Assembly: GCA_046635845.1 (NCBI GenBank)
Contig: JAQQXN010000007.1
DNA length: 22,399 bases
Source of the DNA: UBA168 sp011055275
GTDB taxonomy: Archaea; Thermoproteota; Thermoprotei_A; Marsarchaeales; UBA168
Direction: 5' to 3' (one strand)
Part shown: positions 6,718-15,602 of the stretch, piece by piece
How the letters are laid out: the number at the start of each line of letters is the position of its first letter
Position numbering within the stretch: position 1 is the first letter of the stretch
Program-made: the position numbers and the translations under genes
The notes under the pieces: generated by a model
What the model saw: only the letters and a program-made list of their open reading frames with translations
What the model was told of the DNA's origin: nothing
Databases searched by the model: none

Positions 6718-8982
6718 TTATTGGCGGGCTTCTCGGCGGTGCCCGTAGATAGGTTTTGGCTTGTAGGGTTCCTCTAAGTACTTTATCTCGTTATCGGAGA
6801 GTTTTACGCTTACAGCGCCAACTGCTTCTTCTACATGCTCTGGGTTCGTGGTCGCTATTATCGGGGCTGTAACTCCCTTGGCGAAGAGCCAAGCGAGACC
6901 TACTTGCGTGGGGGTTGCGCCCTTGCTCTTTGCTGTCTCGACTACCCTCTTAACTATCTCCGCGTTCTCGGGAGGCTCTATGTAGAGCTTGTGGTCCCCG
7001 CTTCCTGGGGCAAGTCTGCTATTATCGTTCGGCCCCACTACCAGTTTTCCATCCTTATAATACCTTCCTGATAGGACGCCAACGGCGTTAGGGCTCCAGG
7101 GTATAAGCCCCACACCATGCTCCTTGCAGAACGGTATCATCTCCCTTTCCTCCTCCCTGTAAAGGAGGTTGTAGAGGTTCTGCATGCTCACGAACTTCTC
7201 GTATCCCTTCATCTCGGCGGTGAAGTAGGCGGTCGCGAACTGGTAAGCCCACATGCTTGAGGCCCCTATGTACCTCACCTTTCCCTCGTGGACTAGGTCC
7301 GTAAGCGTGGAAAGGGTCTCCTCGATGGGAGTTTCGTAGTCCCACCTGTGGGTCTGGTAGAGGTCCACGTAATCGGTACCAAGCCTCTTGAGGGATGCGT
7401 CTATCTGCTTCATTATGTGCTTTCTCGAAAGCCCAGAGCCGTTTGGTCCACTTCCCATCGGGAAGTAGACCTTGGTGGCCACGACGGCGTCCTCCCTCCT
7501 TCCCTGAAGGAACTCGCCCAGTATCTCCTCGGCCCTTCCCCTGGAGTAGACGTTGGCCGTGTCGTAGAAGTTTATGCCCAGGTCCCATGCCCTCGAAAGG
7601 ACCTTGAACGCTTCCTCCTTTTCTACGGTCCAGTTTCCCCAATTGCCAAACGACATGGTCCCAAGGCATATCCTAGAAACCTTCAACCCCGAGTTACCGA
7701 GACGAACGTATTCCATGGCGAATACGCGTAGCCGCGTAAAAACATAGCGTGTTGATGTTCCCTCTTTCGCGGGTAATCCTAATAATCGCCATCTGTCAGT
7801 TGGCCACATCATCGCCCTTCTTTTCGGTATGACAGAGAGCGCATTTACTGCAAGGCGAGCATCTCCCTTTATCTCGAGTTGCCCGTTCAGGAAGTCGCGC
7901 ACTGGATCGTCGATGCCCGCAAGCAGGCGGACCAGCGTGGACTGATGCAGTCCGATTTCCACTAGATCAACGCCGGATTTCACGTCGCCTATGGTAACCG
8001 TTTCTAGCTGCTTGACGTCGTTAAATATCTTGAGGCGTATTGGAAGTTTAGGAGCCGTTGGAAGACCCTCCGGCCAAAGTTCGTGAATGAACTTGGTCGG
8101 CCTTAGCACGCTAACTAGCAGCTCGCCATGGGTCATCCTGTAGAGCCCGGCTATAAGTGGCTCTGGAGCTGGCTCAGGAATTGTGATATAGAATACTTTT
8201 GCGTCATTTTTATCGAAGGCTGTGGCAATAAGTGACGCCATGGTCTCCATGTCATCATGAGCCACCACTTCCCTTATGAACAGGGAATCGCCTTCTCTGT
8301 CTAAGTAGGCGTATCCCTTGTTGGGTATCACGAGTACCTCGCTTGGATCGAATGGTTTATAAGAAAACGTATGCCAAAAGTTTCTCTTTAGGAGTTTTTC
8401 CTGCCAATACTTTTCGTCCCTGCGAACTGCAAAAGAGGTTGCTTTGGAAGCGTCGTTATAAGCATCTATCAGCGTTGATGCGTTTTCTGGAGCGAAGCGC
8501 GTAGCCGCCTCCAGGTGCATGCCTGCCTTTAGTCTTTTGAGAAGCGCGTTTACGTCCCAAATTTCACCCGTGTACCTGCCAAAAAAGTGAAGTGGAGAGA
8601 ACCCGTTCCTTCTGTATATTCTATGTGCCGTTGAACCATAATCCGTGAAAAGCATCGCCACGTTCTCATCGACCTCTGATAGGGCTGCTTCCATGAGTGA
8701 TGACGCCACGCCTTTTCCTCTGTAATCCTTGTCCGTGCACACGGCCGCAATACCCGCAACGTTGACGAAGCTTCCCCCTATGTTTACCTGCCTACGAATC
8801 GACATTACATGTCCCACGATTCTTTCGTTTTCCTCAGCCACCCAAATCTTTTTTATGTCAAAGCCAGGATCTATCTCACCGGCTTGTGCATATTCCTCTG
8901 GAGAGGCATTAGCGCCAAAGCACGAGTTCAATAGCGGGACTATTTTTTCCTCATCGCCTGCCCTGAAGTGCCTGATTATCAT
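6718..8982 (-). CDS. Eis-like GNAT acetyltransferase fused in frame to an aldo/keto reductase
   Basis: One uninterrupted 754-codon frame. Residues 1 to about 420 resemble Eis-type acetyltransferases. A GNAT domain has the acetyl-CoA loop DKDYRGKGVASSLM (about 84-97) and IYRRNGF (about 122-128). A second GNAT-like part and a C-terminal SCP2-like domain (about 310-410) follow. Residues 423-754 form a full aldo/keto reductase beginning MEYVRLGNSGLKVSRICLGT. Its Asp-Tyr-Lys-His catalytic set is at AKR positions D52, Y57, K82 and H123 (fusion 474, 479, 504, 545), in YDTANVYSRG, ATKVYFP and QTHRWDY. The AKR ATG at 7716 has no Shine-Dalgarno, only a weak AT-rich stretch 27-37 bases upstream, so it may be a true fusion or an internal second gene. 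The acetyl acceptor and the carbonyl substrate are not predictable. The ATG at 8982 has a TATA-like box 19-27 bases upstream. Confidence 0.85.
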   Translation of the reverse strand: MIIRHFRAGDEEKIVPLLNSCFGANASPEEYAQAGEIDPGFDIKKIWVAEENERIVGHVMSIRRQVNIGGSFVNVAGIAAVCTDKDYRGKGVASSLMEAALSEVDENVAMLFTDYGSTAHRIYRRNGFSPLHFFGRYTGEIWDVNALLKRLKAGMHLEAATRFAPENASTLIDAYNDASKATSFAVRRDEKYWQEKLLKRNFWHTFSYKPFDPSEVLVIPNKGYAYLDREGDSLFIREVVAHDDMETMASLIATAFDKNDAKVFYITIPEPAPEPLIAGLYRMTHGELLVSVLRPTKFIHELWPEGLPTAPKLPIRLKIFNDVKQLETVTIGDVKSGVDLVEIGLHQSTLVRLLAGIDDPVRDFLNGQLEIKGDARLAVNALSVIPKRRAMMWPTDRWRLLGLPAKEGTSTRYVFTRLRVFAMEYVRLGNSGLKVSRICLGTMSFGNWGNWTVEKEEAFKVLSRAWDLGINFYDTANVYSRGRAEEILGEFLQGRREDAVVATKVYFPMGSGPNGSGLSRKHIMKQIDASLKRLGTDYVDLYQTHRWDYETPIEETLSTLTDLVHEGKVRYIGASSMWAYQFATAYFTAEMKGYEKFVSMQNLYNLLYREEEREMIPFCKEHGVGLIPWSPNAVGVLSGRYYKDGKLVVGPNDNSRLAPGSGDHKLYIEPPENAEIVKRVVETAKSKGATPTQVGLAWLFAKGVTAPIIATTNPEHVEEAVGAVSVKLSDNEIKYLEEPYKPKPIYGHRREARQ

Positions 8983-9000
8983 GCATTATATTTCACAGTC

Positions 9001-9009
9001 GAATAAAAG
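9001..9009 (-). promoter_or_regulatory. TATA-like box of the GNAT-AKR gene
   Basis: The minus-strand CTTTTATTC lies 19-27 bases upstream of the ATG at 8982, consistent with a leaderless transcript. A second AT-rich word closer to the start is too near to serve as a TATA box. Confidence 0.4.
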
Positions 9010-9663
9010 AAGAACGGCATCGCTAGATTTAAGAAAACAGCATGTGAACTGACTGAAGCTAGCGGGATTATACCCTTCTGAATTGTCTAATGGTGCACGT
9101 CCAGCCTGCATCGGTACCTTCATCTTGTGAGTAAAATAATGGAAAACGAGAAATTTTCCATGAAATCTGATTTTGCAAAAGCTATGAGCAAATCTATCCA
9201 CGGTTTTGAAATGTCTTACACAGTGATCTCCTTTTCATTATATTATGAAATCATTAATATCGTTAGCATTTGCTAGCGAAAATGAAGCTCTTAATGAATT
9301 TGGATATCTTACTTGCACGATTTTAATTGAATGTTAAACAAGCTAACTGCATTAGAAGACCAATCCTAAAATGTTGTTCGATGTACCAATAAATAACTGC
9401 AAAACTGCTTTTATAATTTAAACTTAGATTTTTTCTGAGTTTCAAGTGATTTATTTGTTCTGGTTCTGCTTCTGATGGTAAGTGCGTAGTGGTTTTCTTG
9501 TTTCCGTCATACAGCCTCTCTTACAGATAAAGTTTTCTTATTATGCAGGACTGCTTTTTTGCCATAATAAGGAAACGCGGACGTTGTTTGCCTGTTAAGT
9601 CGCATGATTTCCGTTGGCGTCGCTGCTTTGGCAGCAATGTTGCCTGAGCCAACCATAATGAGG
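9010..9663. other. AT-rich intergenic region, about 650 bases, no gene recognised
   Basis: The stretch is markedly richer in A and T than the flanking genes, with frequent stops in all frames. A minus-strand frame near 9507-9670 contains a Rossmann-like GSGNIA word but nothing else supporting it. The region adjoins the truncated oxidoreductase and may be what is left of an eroded locus. Confidence 0.5.
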
Positions 9664-9666
9664 TGA

Positions 9667-10074
9667 CTAGCATGGAACCGGGGTTCTAGCAGCTTCGAGC
9701 GCGAGGAGTTCTCAACCGTCTTCATAAGGTTGGAGGACGACATGATCACGATCTGCAAGGAGGCATGGGTCATGCACGCGGAGTCCTTGGTTAACCCCAT
9801 ACTGCTTGGCACCAAGGGAGGTTTTACCTTGAGCTCTCTTACCCTCTACACCGATATGAACGGCCACATGGTAAAAATAAGCCCGCAGGGCCTCCCAAGA
9901 GTCGACGCTTTCACGCAGAAGATGGCCGATTTCGTTCAGGGTATACAGGGAAAGAACGTAAATCCGATCGATCCGAAGAGCATAGTGATCATGGACTACA
10001 TAGTTCGCGCCATATGCAGCCTCGCTCAAAGCAAGAAAGACGTGGCCATAAATCTACCCAGCGATTTAACGTGA
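9667..10074 (+). pseudogene. C-terminal remnant of a Gfo/Idh/MocA-family oxidoreductase
   Basis: Gfo/Idh/MocA enzymes are NAD(P)-dependent sugar or inositol dehydrogenases of about 330-390 residues. Only the last 130 or so residues are present. The recognisable parts are FSTVFIRLED, ILLGTKGGFTLSSLTLYTD, ISPQGLPRVDAFTQKMADF and the end segment with NPIDPKSIVIMDYIVRAI, a typical C-terminal domain. The N-terminal Rossmann domain and catalytic lysine motif are absent. The frame is open back to a stop at 9664-9666 with no good start before it; TTG 9730 or ATG 9742 could initiate only a fragment. I interpret it as a 5'-deleted gene beside a sugar isomerase, hinting at a former sugar-oxidation or isomerisation locus. 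Confidence 0.72.
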
Positions 10075-10180
10075 GCACGTTTCCCTGTCGAGCTGAGGCC
10101 GATTAGGCACGCAGGTTAGGGCGATAAAAGAGTAGCTCAAGTTATTTTATCTGTTGACTATAAATTATCATCAAAAAAGC

Positions 10181-10190
10181 CTTATTAATT
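10181..10190 (+). promoter_or_regulatory. TATA-like box of the sugar isomerase gene
   Basis: CTTATTAATT lies 18-27 bases before the ATG at 10208, at leaderless spacing. Another AT-rich word (CTATAAATTAT at 10158-10168) lies further upstream and could give a leadered transcript. Confidence 0.4.
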
Positions 10191-10207
10191 ATTGTGCTAA
10201 CAGCATT

Positions 10208-11599
10208 ATGGATACTACGAGAAAGGCTAGGATAGGTTTGATCTTTTCCGTGATGAATCCCTCAGAGCCAACGTGGCCGCACGTGGGATACGACTATGAC
10301 TCAAAGGTCAAGGAGATCTCATCTAAGGTTAAGGAGGCCTTCCCCGACGTTGAGTTCTTGGAGGCAGTAATAAGCGCCGGATGTGGAGAGCCGGCCGTTT
10401 TTCCCGATCGCGAGGGATCCCTGCCCGTCGTGGGACTGTCAGGAGAAAGAGGTCCTAACGCGGACCTCATTCCGGACGACGTCGAAAGCTACGTGGTTTT
10501 TCTCATTGGGATATGGAACGGGGTGCCCGGAGACGTCGTAAGAAGGGGAAAGCCCACAGTTCTTGTCGACGACCTCTTCGGAGGCACAGGGGAGTTTCTA
10601 TCGACTTTGTCATGGGCCAGGGAGAAAGGCTATCCGACTATAGGAGTGGCGTCATCGAGTTTTGACGACGTTCTAAGGGCCATCTCTCTTCTCAAAGCGG
10701 TTCACTCATTGAGGAGTTCCGTGATTTTAGATATAAGGGATGGTGAGACCTGGTCAGAGAGGAGAGGCATACCGAACGCTCTGCGCGAGCTTGGAGTACA
10801 GGTGAAGTTCATGTCATCTGAACAAGTGAAGAAAATCTACGACGAGGTAAAGGACGAAGAGGCGATGCCGTATTACCAGAAATGGCTTGATGGAGCGCTC
10901 GGGATAAAGGAGCCGCCTAAATCCGAAGTCATGAAAGCGGCGAAACTCCACGTTGCGCTTTTGAAGGCAATGAAGGAAACCGGTGCTGATTCCGTCACCG
11001 TCGACTGCCTTTCATTGGTTTTAGGGAAGAAGTTGCCGGCTTATCCCTGTCTTTCCTTTGCGGAGCTGGATAACGAAGGAAGCGTCGGCACGTGCGAGGC
11101 TGACTTGGATTCAGCTTTCACGCAACTCGCAGTGAGGTACATCACGGATAGGCCTAGCTTCGTCTCGGATCCGGTCATAGACACGGCGAAAGGGGAGATC
11201 ATCTACGCTCACTGTACTGCGCCTTGGAAGATGTTTGGAAGCCGCGGCCCGACTAATCCATACGTGCTGAGGACGCATGCGGAAGACAGGAGCGGTGTCT
11301 CCGTTCAATCTCTGCTTCCGACAGGCGAAATCGTCACAACCGTGAAGTTCGACGTTGTGAAAAAAGCGATGGCAGTACACTCGGGCATTGCGACAGAAAA
11401 TCTGGAGACGGAAAATGGGTGCAGGACAAAGCTCGGCACGAAAACTAACGTCAACGCCATACTGGCTAATTGGAACGCAGGCGGCAAGTTTGGATGGTGG
11501 CATCGCGTGACGGTTTATGGGGATTTCAGGGATGACTTCAAGAAGCTTGCGGTGCTTCTGGGTATGACTGCGTTCGAGGAGGATAAGGGGCGACTCTGA
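10208..11599 (+). CDS. L-fucose isomerase-like sugar isomerase
   Basis: The 463-residue protein belongs to the L-fucose/L-arabinose isomerase-like family of cytoplasmic metal-dependent aldose-ketose isomerases. The C-terminal half shows the usual blocks: PCLSFAELDNEGSVGTCEAD, then RPSFVSDPVIDTAKGEIIYAH, HCTAPWKMFG, and WWHRVTVYGDF near the end. The acidic residues in the first block and the His residues in AHCTAP and WWHRV are the likely metal-site region, by family analogy. The exact sugar cannot be told. A TTG at 10154 would add 18 residues, but the ATG at 10208 is preferred because a TATA-like box lies 18-27 bases upstream and similarity starts just after it (RIGLIFSV). Neighbours are a decayed Gfo/Idh/MocA gene upstream and a solute-binding protein downstream. 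Confidence 0.85.
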   Translation: MDTTRKARIGLIFSVMNPSEPTWPHVGYDYDSKVKEISSKVKEAFPDVEFLEAVISAGCGEPAVFPDREGSLPVVGLSGERGPNADLIPDDVESYVVFLIGIWNGVPGDVVRRGKPTVLVDDLFGGTGEFLSTLSWAREKGYPTIGVASSSFDDVLRAISLLKAVHSLRSSVILDIRDGETWSERRGIPNALRELGVQVKFMSSEQVKKIYDEVKDEEAMPYYQKWLDGALGIKEPPKSEVMKAAKLHVALLKAMKETGADSVTVDCLSLVLGKKLPAYPCLSFAELDNEGSVGTCEADLDSAFTQLAVRYITDRPSFVSDPVIDTAKGEIIYAHCTAPWKMFGSRGPTNPYVLRTHAEDRSGVSVQSLLPTGEIVTTVKFDVVKKAMAVHSGIATENLETENGCRTKLGTKTNVNAILANWNAGGKFGWWHRVTVYGDFRDDFKKLAVLLGMTAFEEDKGRL

Positions 11600-11656
11600 C
11601 GGCAAGAGATCGAACAGTATCGAGTTTTTCCACGCATCATATTAAGTGAAATACAT

Positions 11657-11806
11657 AACGTTTAAGATTTGGGACAGTTTCGAGGCAATTTTATCGGATT
11701 GCAAAGGCTATTCAGTTCTGCACAAGTGCTTAGCAAATTATTCAAAAGCGTCCATGCTTAAAATGAAATATATTGATGCCATAATATAAACGTTTAAAAG
11801 TCTGGG
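11657..11806 (+). promoter_or_regulatory. Two similar AACGTTTAA elements upstream of the solute-binding protein gene
   Basis: AACGTTTAAGATTTGGG at 11657-11673 and AACGTTTAAAAGTCTGGG at 11789-11806 are near-copies 132 bases apart. The second contains the TATA-like GTTTAAAAG, 29-37 bases before the TTG at 11829. They may be duplicated promoters or regulator sites. Confidence 0.35.
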
Positions 11807-11828
11807 CGCAAATATAAGTAGGAAAAAG

Positions 11829-14258
11829 TTGACGAGTTTCTTTAAAAAGGTGGCAGCCTACTTTGCTGTTGCGGTCTTCTTGTTAAGCAGCCTCGCGATG
11901 GGCGGCTCCATCTCACCCGTTTCAGCTCAGCAGGCCCCGCAAATAGTGCTTGCGCAAAACACGACGATGCTTTACTCGCCAAGCATGCCCGTCTGGAATC
12001 CTTTTGCTGCATCGAACTTCGTTACGACAAACCCGCAGACATCCGATCCTCCATTAATGTGGTATAACGCTCTGACGGGGGAGTTCTTCCCAGGCCTTGC
12101 TACGAGCATGTCGGAGTTTCCGTCTAACGCGAGTTTCATAGTTTACCTGAGAAAAGAGCTCGACTGGTACAACGGAAGCGCGACGATGCCTTTCAACGCG
12201 TGGGACGTCTACACGTACTTCTACATCGAGGCTAAGGTCTTCCATGGATACTGGCCTTACCTCAATGCGAGCAAGATCCGCGTGCTCAACAACTACACCA
12301 TAGAGTTCACGCTTAACGAGTGGGCGCCCACGGTACCTGAACTTCTCGTTCAGAACATAATTGGAACGCCATATGAAGTATGGAAGCCTATATTGGAGAA
12401 CGTGACTTCAATGAGCGAAAAACAGGCGACTGGAGCAGCTGATTACGTGGAGCGTTTTATTGCTCCTCCTTGGTTCCTTGGGCCTTACTATACAACTGTG
12501 TCCGTGCCCTATGCCATAATGCACCTTGATCCACCTAACCTGCTGCAGGAGTGGGCGGCGGTATTTCCGTATCATACTTGGCAAGACTATGATCCGGAAG
12601 TCATATGGTGGTGGACTGGAGGAGGAGGACAGACCCTTAACGGCATTTTGGCTCATAAGGTTAGCTGGATCCAGTGTGGGATGTCGCCCGCTCAGTTCAA
12701 AACCGCGGCGTCCTCTGGTTTCATCCCGTACCTGAAATACGGTTACATGGGAGACTTCAACATGATAATCAACCCGGCCGTTTATCCGTTGAACATAACT
12801 AACGTCAGACTTGCGCTCGCTTACGCGGTTAACAGAACCGAGATGGTCGACTCATGGAACGCCGACAACATGACGCTATACGTTCCGTGGACTTACGCCG
12901 GTTTCTGGCCTAACTATGCTAGCCTACCAAAGTGGATATACAAGGATATGTACAACTTTACGACAAATCTAACGAAGGCAACTGAGCTACTCGAAAGCGC
13001 CGGACTCTACAAGAAGGGTGGGCAATGGTACTTGCCCAACGGCCAGCCATTCAAATTGACCTTCACGGTCATAAACGGTTGGCTTGATACGGCAACGGAA
13101 TGGGAGAACGCTGCCTCCCAGCTGACGGAGTTCGGCATACCCACGACGGTTCTCTCGACCGACGCCGATACGTTCTACGGTACAGAAATGTTGGACGGGG
13201 ATTTTGACATAGGGATGTATTGGAGCGCGGAAACTTTCTCGTATGCGTCTTCTTGGTCGCTTGGGAACTGGTGGTGGCTTACTGGATATACGAACGCTAA
13301 CGGGACGGCGTTGTACTCAAAGGGATGGAACAGTAAGGCCAACTATCCGATAGTCTATCCTAACGGCACTAAGGGCGTATTCAACATGACTACCTGGTTC
13401 GCCGACTTCGAAAAGGCCGTGCCTGGTAGCGCGGTATATAATGCGACGATTGCAGAAGCCCTGGCGTTCTTGGGTTCACAACTGCCCGGAATCCCCGTTG
13501 TGTCGAAGACCGATGACCAAGGATGGTCGCCGCTTACTTTCAATGCCACGTGGATTCTGCAGCTTCCGAGGGTGCCGCAGACCAGCTTCTTCGTGGGTAT
13601 AAGTCCAGGTTTACTAAATGCCGATATGGGCGGATATTGGATGACCTTGCTCGGCGTTGCACCGCCAGGAGCCCAATCACCTCTTGAGGAGGCCATAGCC
13701 ACCGACTCGGTTTCACCAGAGATGGCGGCCTTCTTGGGTCTTCCGTCATCTTATTCTGCCAATTACGCCCAAAGCGAGCTTTCCAGCGCTCTCTCCACCG
13801 CCAAGATCTCGTTAACGTCCAGTCCCACGACCCTTACCGCCGGTACCCCTGTAACCCTTAGCGCTACAGTCACGTACGCTAACGGTACCCCTGCATCCGG
13901 TGTGACCGTCGACTTCCTCGCGAGCGGCGCTCAGATCGGTACGGCAACGACGGGTAGCAACGGGCAAGCAGCTTACTCTTACACGCCTATGTCTGCAGGA
14001 ACCCAGATCATAACCGCTAGGCTTGCCCTCGCTCCCTCTGTAGTCTCGAGCGCCGTAACGTTGAACGTCACCGCTTCGAAGACAACGACCACCACGACAA
14101 CTACAGCCACAATTAGCGTCATCACGATGCTCTACGCCATAGTCGCTGCAGTCATTGTAATAATAGTGGTAACTGTAGCGGTGCTGATGGTCAAGAGGCG
14201 CGGAGGAAAGACGCAACGAAGGCTTAATCGAATATTCAACTCATTTTTTTATTATTAA
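11829..14258 (+). CDS. Membrane-anchored ABC solute-binding protein (SBP_bac_5 type) with Ig-like stalk
   Basis: This large surface protein (809 aa) would capture peptides or, often in archaea, oligosaccharides for an ABC importer of the Dpp/Opp class. Order of parts: signal peptide (about 1-34, ending near SPVSAQQA); binding domain (about 35-650) with the family segment NVRLALAYAVNR and many Asn-glycosylation sites; Ig-like domain (about 660-750); eight threonines (752-759) as a stalk; membrane helix (about 763-787) followed by KRRGGK. The start is TTG at 11829, preceded by GTAGGA as a weak ribosome site and a TATA-like box at 11792-11800. No permease or ATPase genes are nearby. The Ig-like plus helix module is shared with the partial gene at the left edge. 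The gene converges on the MFS gene, which ends 30 bases away. Confidence 0.88.
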   Translation: MTSFFKKVAAYFAVAVFLLSSLAMGGSISPVSAQQAPQIVLAQNTTMLYSPSMPVWNPFAASNFVTTNPQTSDPPLMWYNALTGEFFPGLATSMSEFPSNASFIVYLRKELDWYNGSATMPFNAWDVYTYFYIEAKVFHGYWPYLNASKIRVLNNYTIEFTLNEWAPTVPELLVQNIIGTPYEVWKPILENVTSMSEKQATGAADYVERFIAPPWFLGPYYTTVSVPYAIMHLDPPNLLQEWAAVFPYHTWQDYDPEVIWWWTGGGGQTLNGILAHKVSWIQCGMSPAQFKTAASSGFIPYLKYGYMGDFNMIINPAVYPLNITNVRLALAYAVNRTEMVDSWNADNMTLYVPWTYAGFWPNYASLPKWIYKDMYNFTTNLTKATELLESAGLYKKGGQWYLPNGQPFKLTFTVINGWLDTATEWENAASQLTEFGIPTTVLSTDADTFYGTEMLDGDFDIGMYWSAETFSYASSWSLGNWWWLTGYTNANGTALYSKGWNSKANYPIVYPNGTKGVFNMTTWFADFEKAVPGSAVYNATIAEALAFLGSQLPGIPVVSKTDDQGWSPLTFNATWILQLPRVPQTSFFVGISPGLLNADMGGYWMTLLGVAPPGAQSPLEEAIATDSVSPEMAAFLGLPSSYSANYAQSELSSALSTAKISLTSSPTTLTAGTPVTLSATVTYANGTPASGVTVDFLASGAQIGTATTGSNGQAAYSYTPMSAGTQIITARLALAPSVVSSAVTLNVTASKTTTTTTTTATISVITMLYAIVAAVIVIIVVTVAVLMVKRRGGKTQRRLNRIFNSFFYY

Positions 14259-14275
14259 AATTTTAATTGAAAAAA
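14244..14275. terminator. Bidirectional T-rich terminator between convergent genes
   Basis: The plus strand has seven T residues at 14244-14250 just before the stop of the solute-binding protein gene. The minus strand has a T run (complement of 14270-14275) just after the MFS gene. The 30-base gap between the convergent genes also holds the palindrome AAAATTTT. Archaeal RNA polymerase terminates at T-rich stretches, so this likely serves both genes. Confidence 0.45.
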
Positions 14276-14288
14276 GGATTGTTAGGAT

Positions 14289-15596
14289 TTAGCTCTTAGA
14301 GCCCGAAAGGGACTCAAGGGTTTTCATCCTCACATCGTAGCCCTCTGCCTTCCACCAGAGCGCTCCTCCTAGCCCAACCCCCTGGAGAAGCATGCCATAC
14401 ACCACAAAGGCCCATTCTGGGAACGCCGCAGTTGCGTAAGTGGAAATGGTGTAGGCGGACATGGCTATTGCCCTAACGGAGCCTATCATGAGTCCCCTAT
14501 TCCTTGTGGGAAACAGCTCGGGCTCGTAAATGGTTCTAACGAACCATGTCATGGTTATGAAGAATAGGTTTGTGAACGCTATCGCATAAAACGCCATGGC
14601 GCTGTGATAGCCTAAAACCACGTATCCGAGTGCTGGAATAAAGCTCAATACCGCACCAGCAAACGAGACCAGCGCGTAGTCCTTTGTGTCTATGCTATCG
14701 ATGAACGTGGGGACCACGAGGCCGGCTGCTGATGCTCCTAGGTTTGCCGCGAACATAACCAGATAGATCGTAGCTCCTGTGAAGTAGTAATCTGCGAGAA
14801 CGAACGCCATGAGGCCCCACGTCAGGTAATTTGCAAGGCTCCATAGAGTTAGCACGCTGAACCTTGACTTCAGGCTAAGCTTCTTCTTGACGTCTGAGAG
14901 CTGGGCATCTGGATCTTGCTCTGTTCCGAGCTTTGATAGTTCCCTCATTGCCTTTTCCTCGTTGCCTTTTGCGCCGAGCCACCTTACTGACTCGGGCATT
15001 AAAAGCCTCAGCACGATGGCGACTCCGAGCCCCACAAGGGCCATAAGCACAACTGACAGCGAATCAACGATATAGGAGCGTCCTCCAAGGAAGTACGTAA
15101 GGTAAGCCATGGCGGCCGCAGCAGCGGCACCTATGTTTTCGAAGTTCGGGCTCATGATTAGCACTTTTTGCCTGTGTCTTGCGGGCATTATCTCCGCGAT
15201 CAGCGCCAAGCCAACCGGCACCTCGCCTTCAACGCCAACCATCGAAACGGCGTAGCCAAACAAAAATAGGGCCATCTGCAATGAGTTCTTGGGAATCAGT
15301 AAAAGGTCGAGGGCAATTATGAGGCTACCTATCCCATAAAGGCTCATGGTCAAGAGGTACATCCGCTTTCTTCCCATGAACGCATCGGAAAGCCATGGTA
15401 GCAATAAAGTCCCCAAAAGGGGCGCCGCTGCCACTACTGCTATGTAGAGGACGTTTTGGTACTCCGGGTAGAAGGCGTAGCCCAGCGTGTTTATTATCCC
15501 CCAAAGGAAGAAACCTATGGCCGTTGATGCGAAAATCATCCAGTGCGTTCTTGTCCAGCGAGCCTTGTCGACCATTGAAAAGATCGCGTCCGACAT
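14289..15596 (-). CDS. MFS transporter, sugar-porter-like
   Basis: The 435-residue protein has about 12 membrane helices. The MFS loop-2/3 motif appears as LSDAFMGRKRMYLL (about 69-82). After helix 6 it has PESVRWL, close to the PESPRWL signature of the sugar-porter family, followed by a charged central cytoplasmic loop. A proton-coupled sugar or organic-acid importer is likely; the substrate is not shown. The nearby sugar isomerase, solute-binding protein and GH5-like enzyme favour sugar. The ATG at 15596 has a TATA-like CTTTTCAATTG (complement of 15619-15629) upstream, and a perfect 14-bp palindrome between that box and the start, which suggests repression at the promoter. The 3' end faces the solute-binding protein gene. 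Confidence 0.85.
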   Translation of the reverse strand: MSDAIFSMVDKARWTRTHWMIFASTAIGFFLWGIINTLGYAFYPEYQNVLYIAVVAAAPLLGTLLLPWLSDAFMGRKRMYLLTMSLYGIGSLIIALDLLLIPKNSLQMALFLFGYAVSMVGVEGEVPVGLALIAEIMPARHRQKVLIMSPNFENIGAAAAAAMAYLTYFLGGRSYIVDSLSVVLMALVGLGVAIVLRLLMPESVRWLGAKGNEEKAMRELSKLGTEQDPDAQLSDVKKKLSLKSRFSVLTLWSLANYLTWGLMAFVLADYYFTGATIYLVMFAANLGASAAGLVVPTFIDSIDTKDYALVSFAGAVLSFIPALGYVVLGYHSAMAFYAIAFTNLFFITMTWFVRTIYEPELFPTRNRGLMIGSVRAIAMSAYTISTYATAAFPEWAFVVYGMLLQGVGLGGALWWKAEGYDVRMKTLESLSGSKS

Positions 15597-15602
15597 TTCT
15601 TA

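Noticed and set aside
7088..7669. Long minus-strand ORF of 193 codons
   Set aside because: It is an alternate frame of the aldo/keto reductase region, Gly/Arg-rich, with no recognisable domain.
9507..9815. Minus-strand ORF containing a Rossmann-like GSGNIA word
   Set aside because: It runs antisense through the Gfo/Idh/MocA remnant, has no second family motif and its composition is unlike a folded enzyme.
14082..14109. Simple-sequence repeat coding for eight threonines
   Set aside because: The codons are mixed (ACA, ACG, ACC, ACT), so it is a selected protein linker and not an unstable DNA repeat.
13812..14216. Antisense ORF in the 3' end of the solute-binding protein gene
   Set aside because: It mirrors the Thr-rich and Ig-like coding sequence and has a biased composition (Tyr, Arg, Cys) typical of shadow frames.
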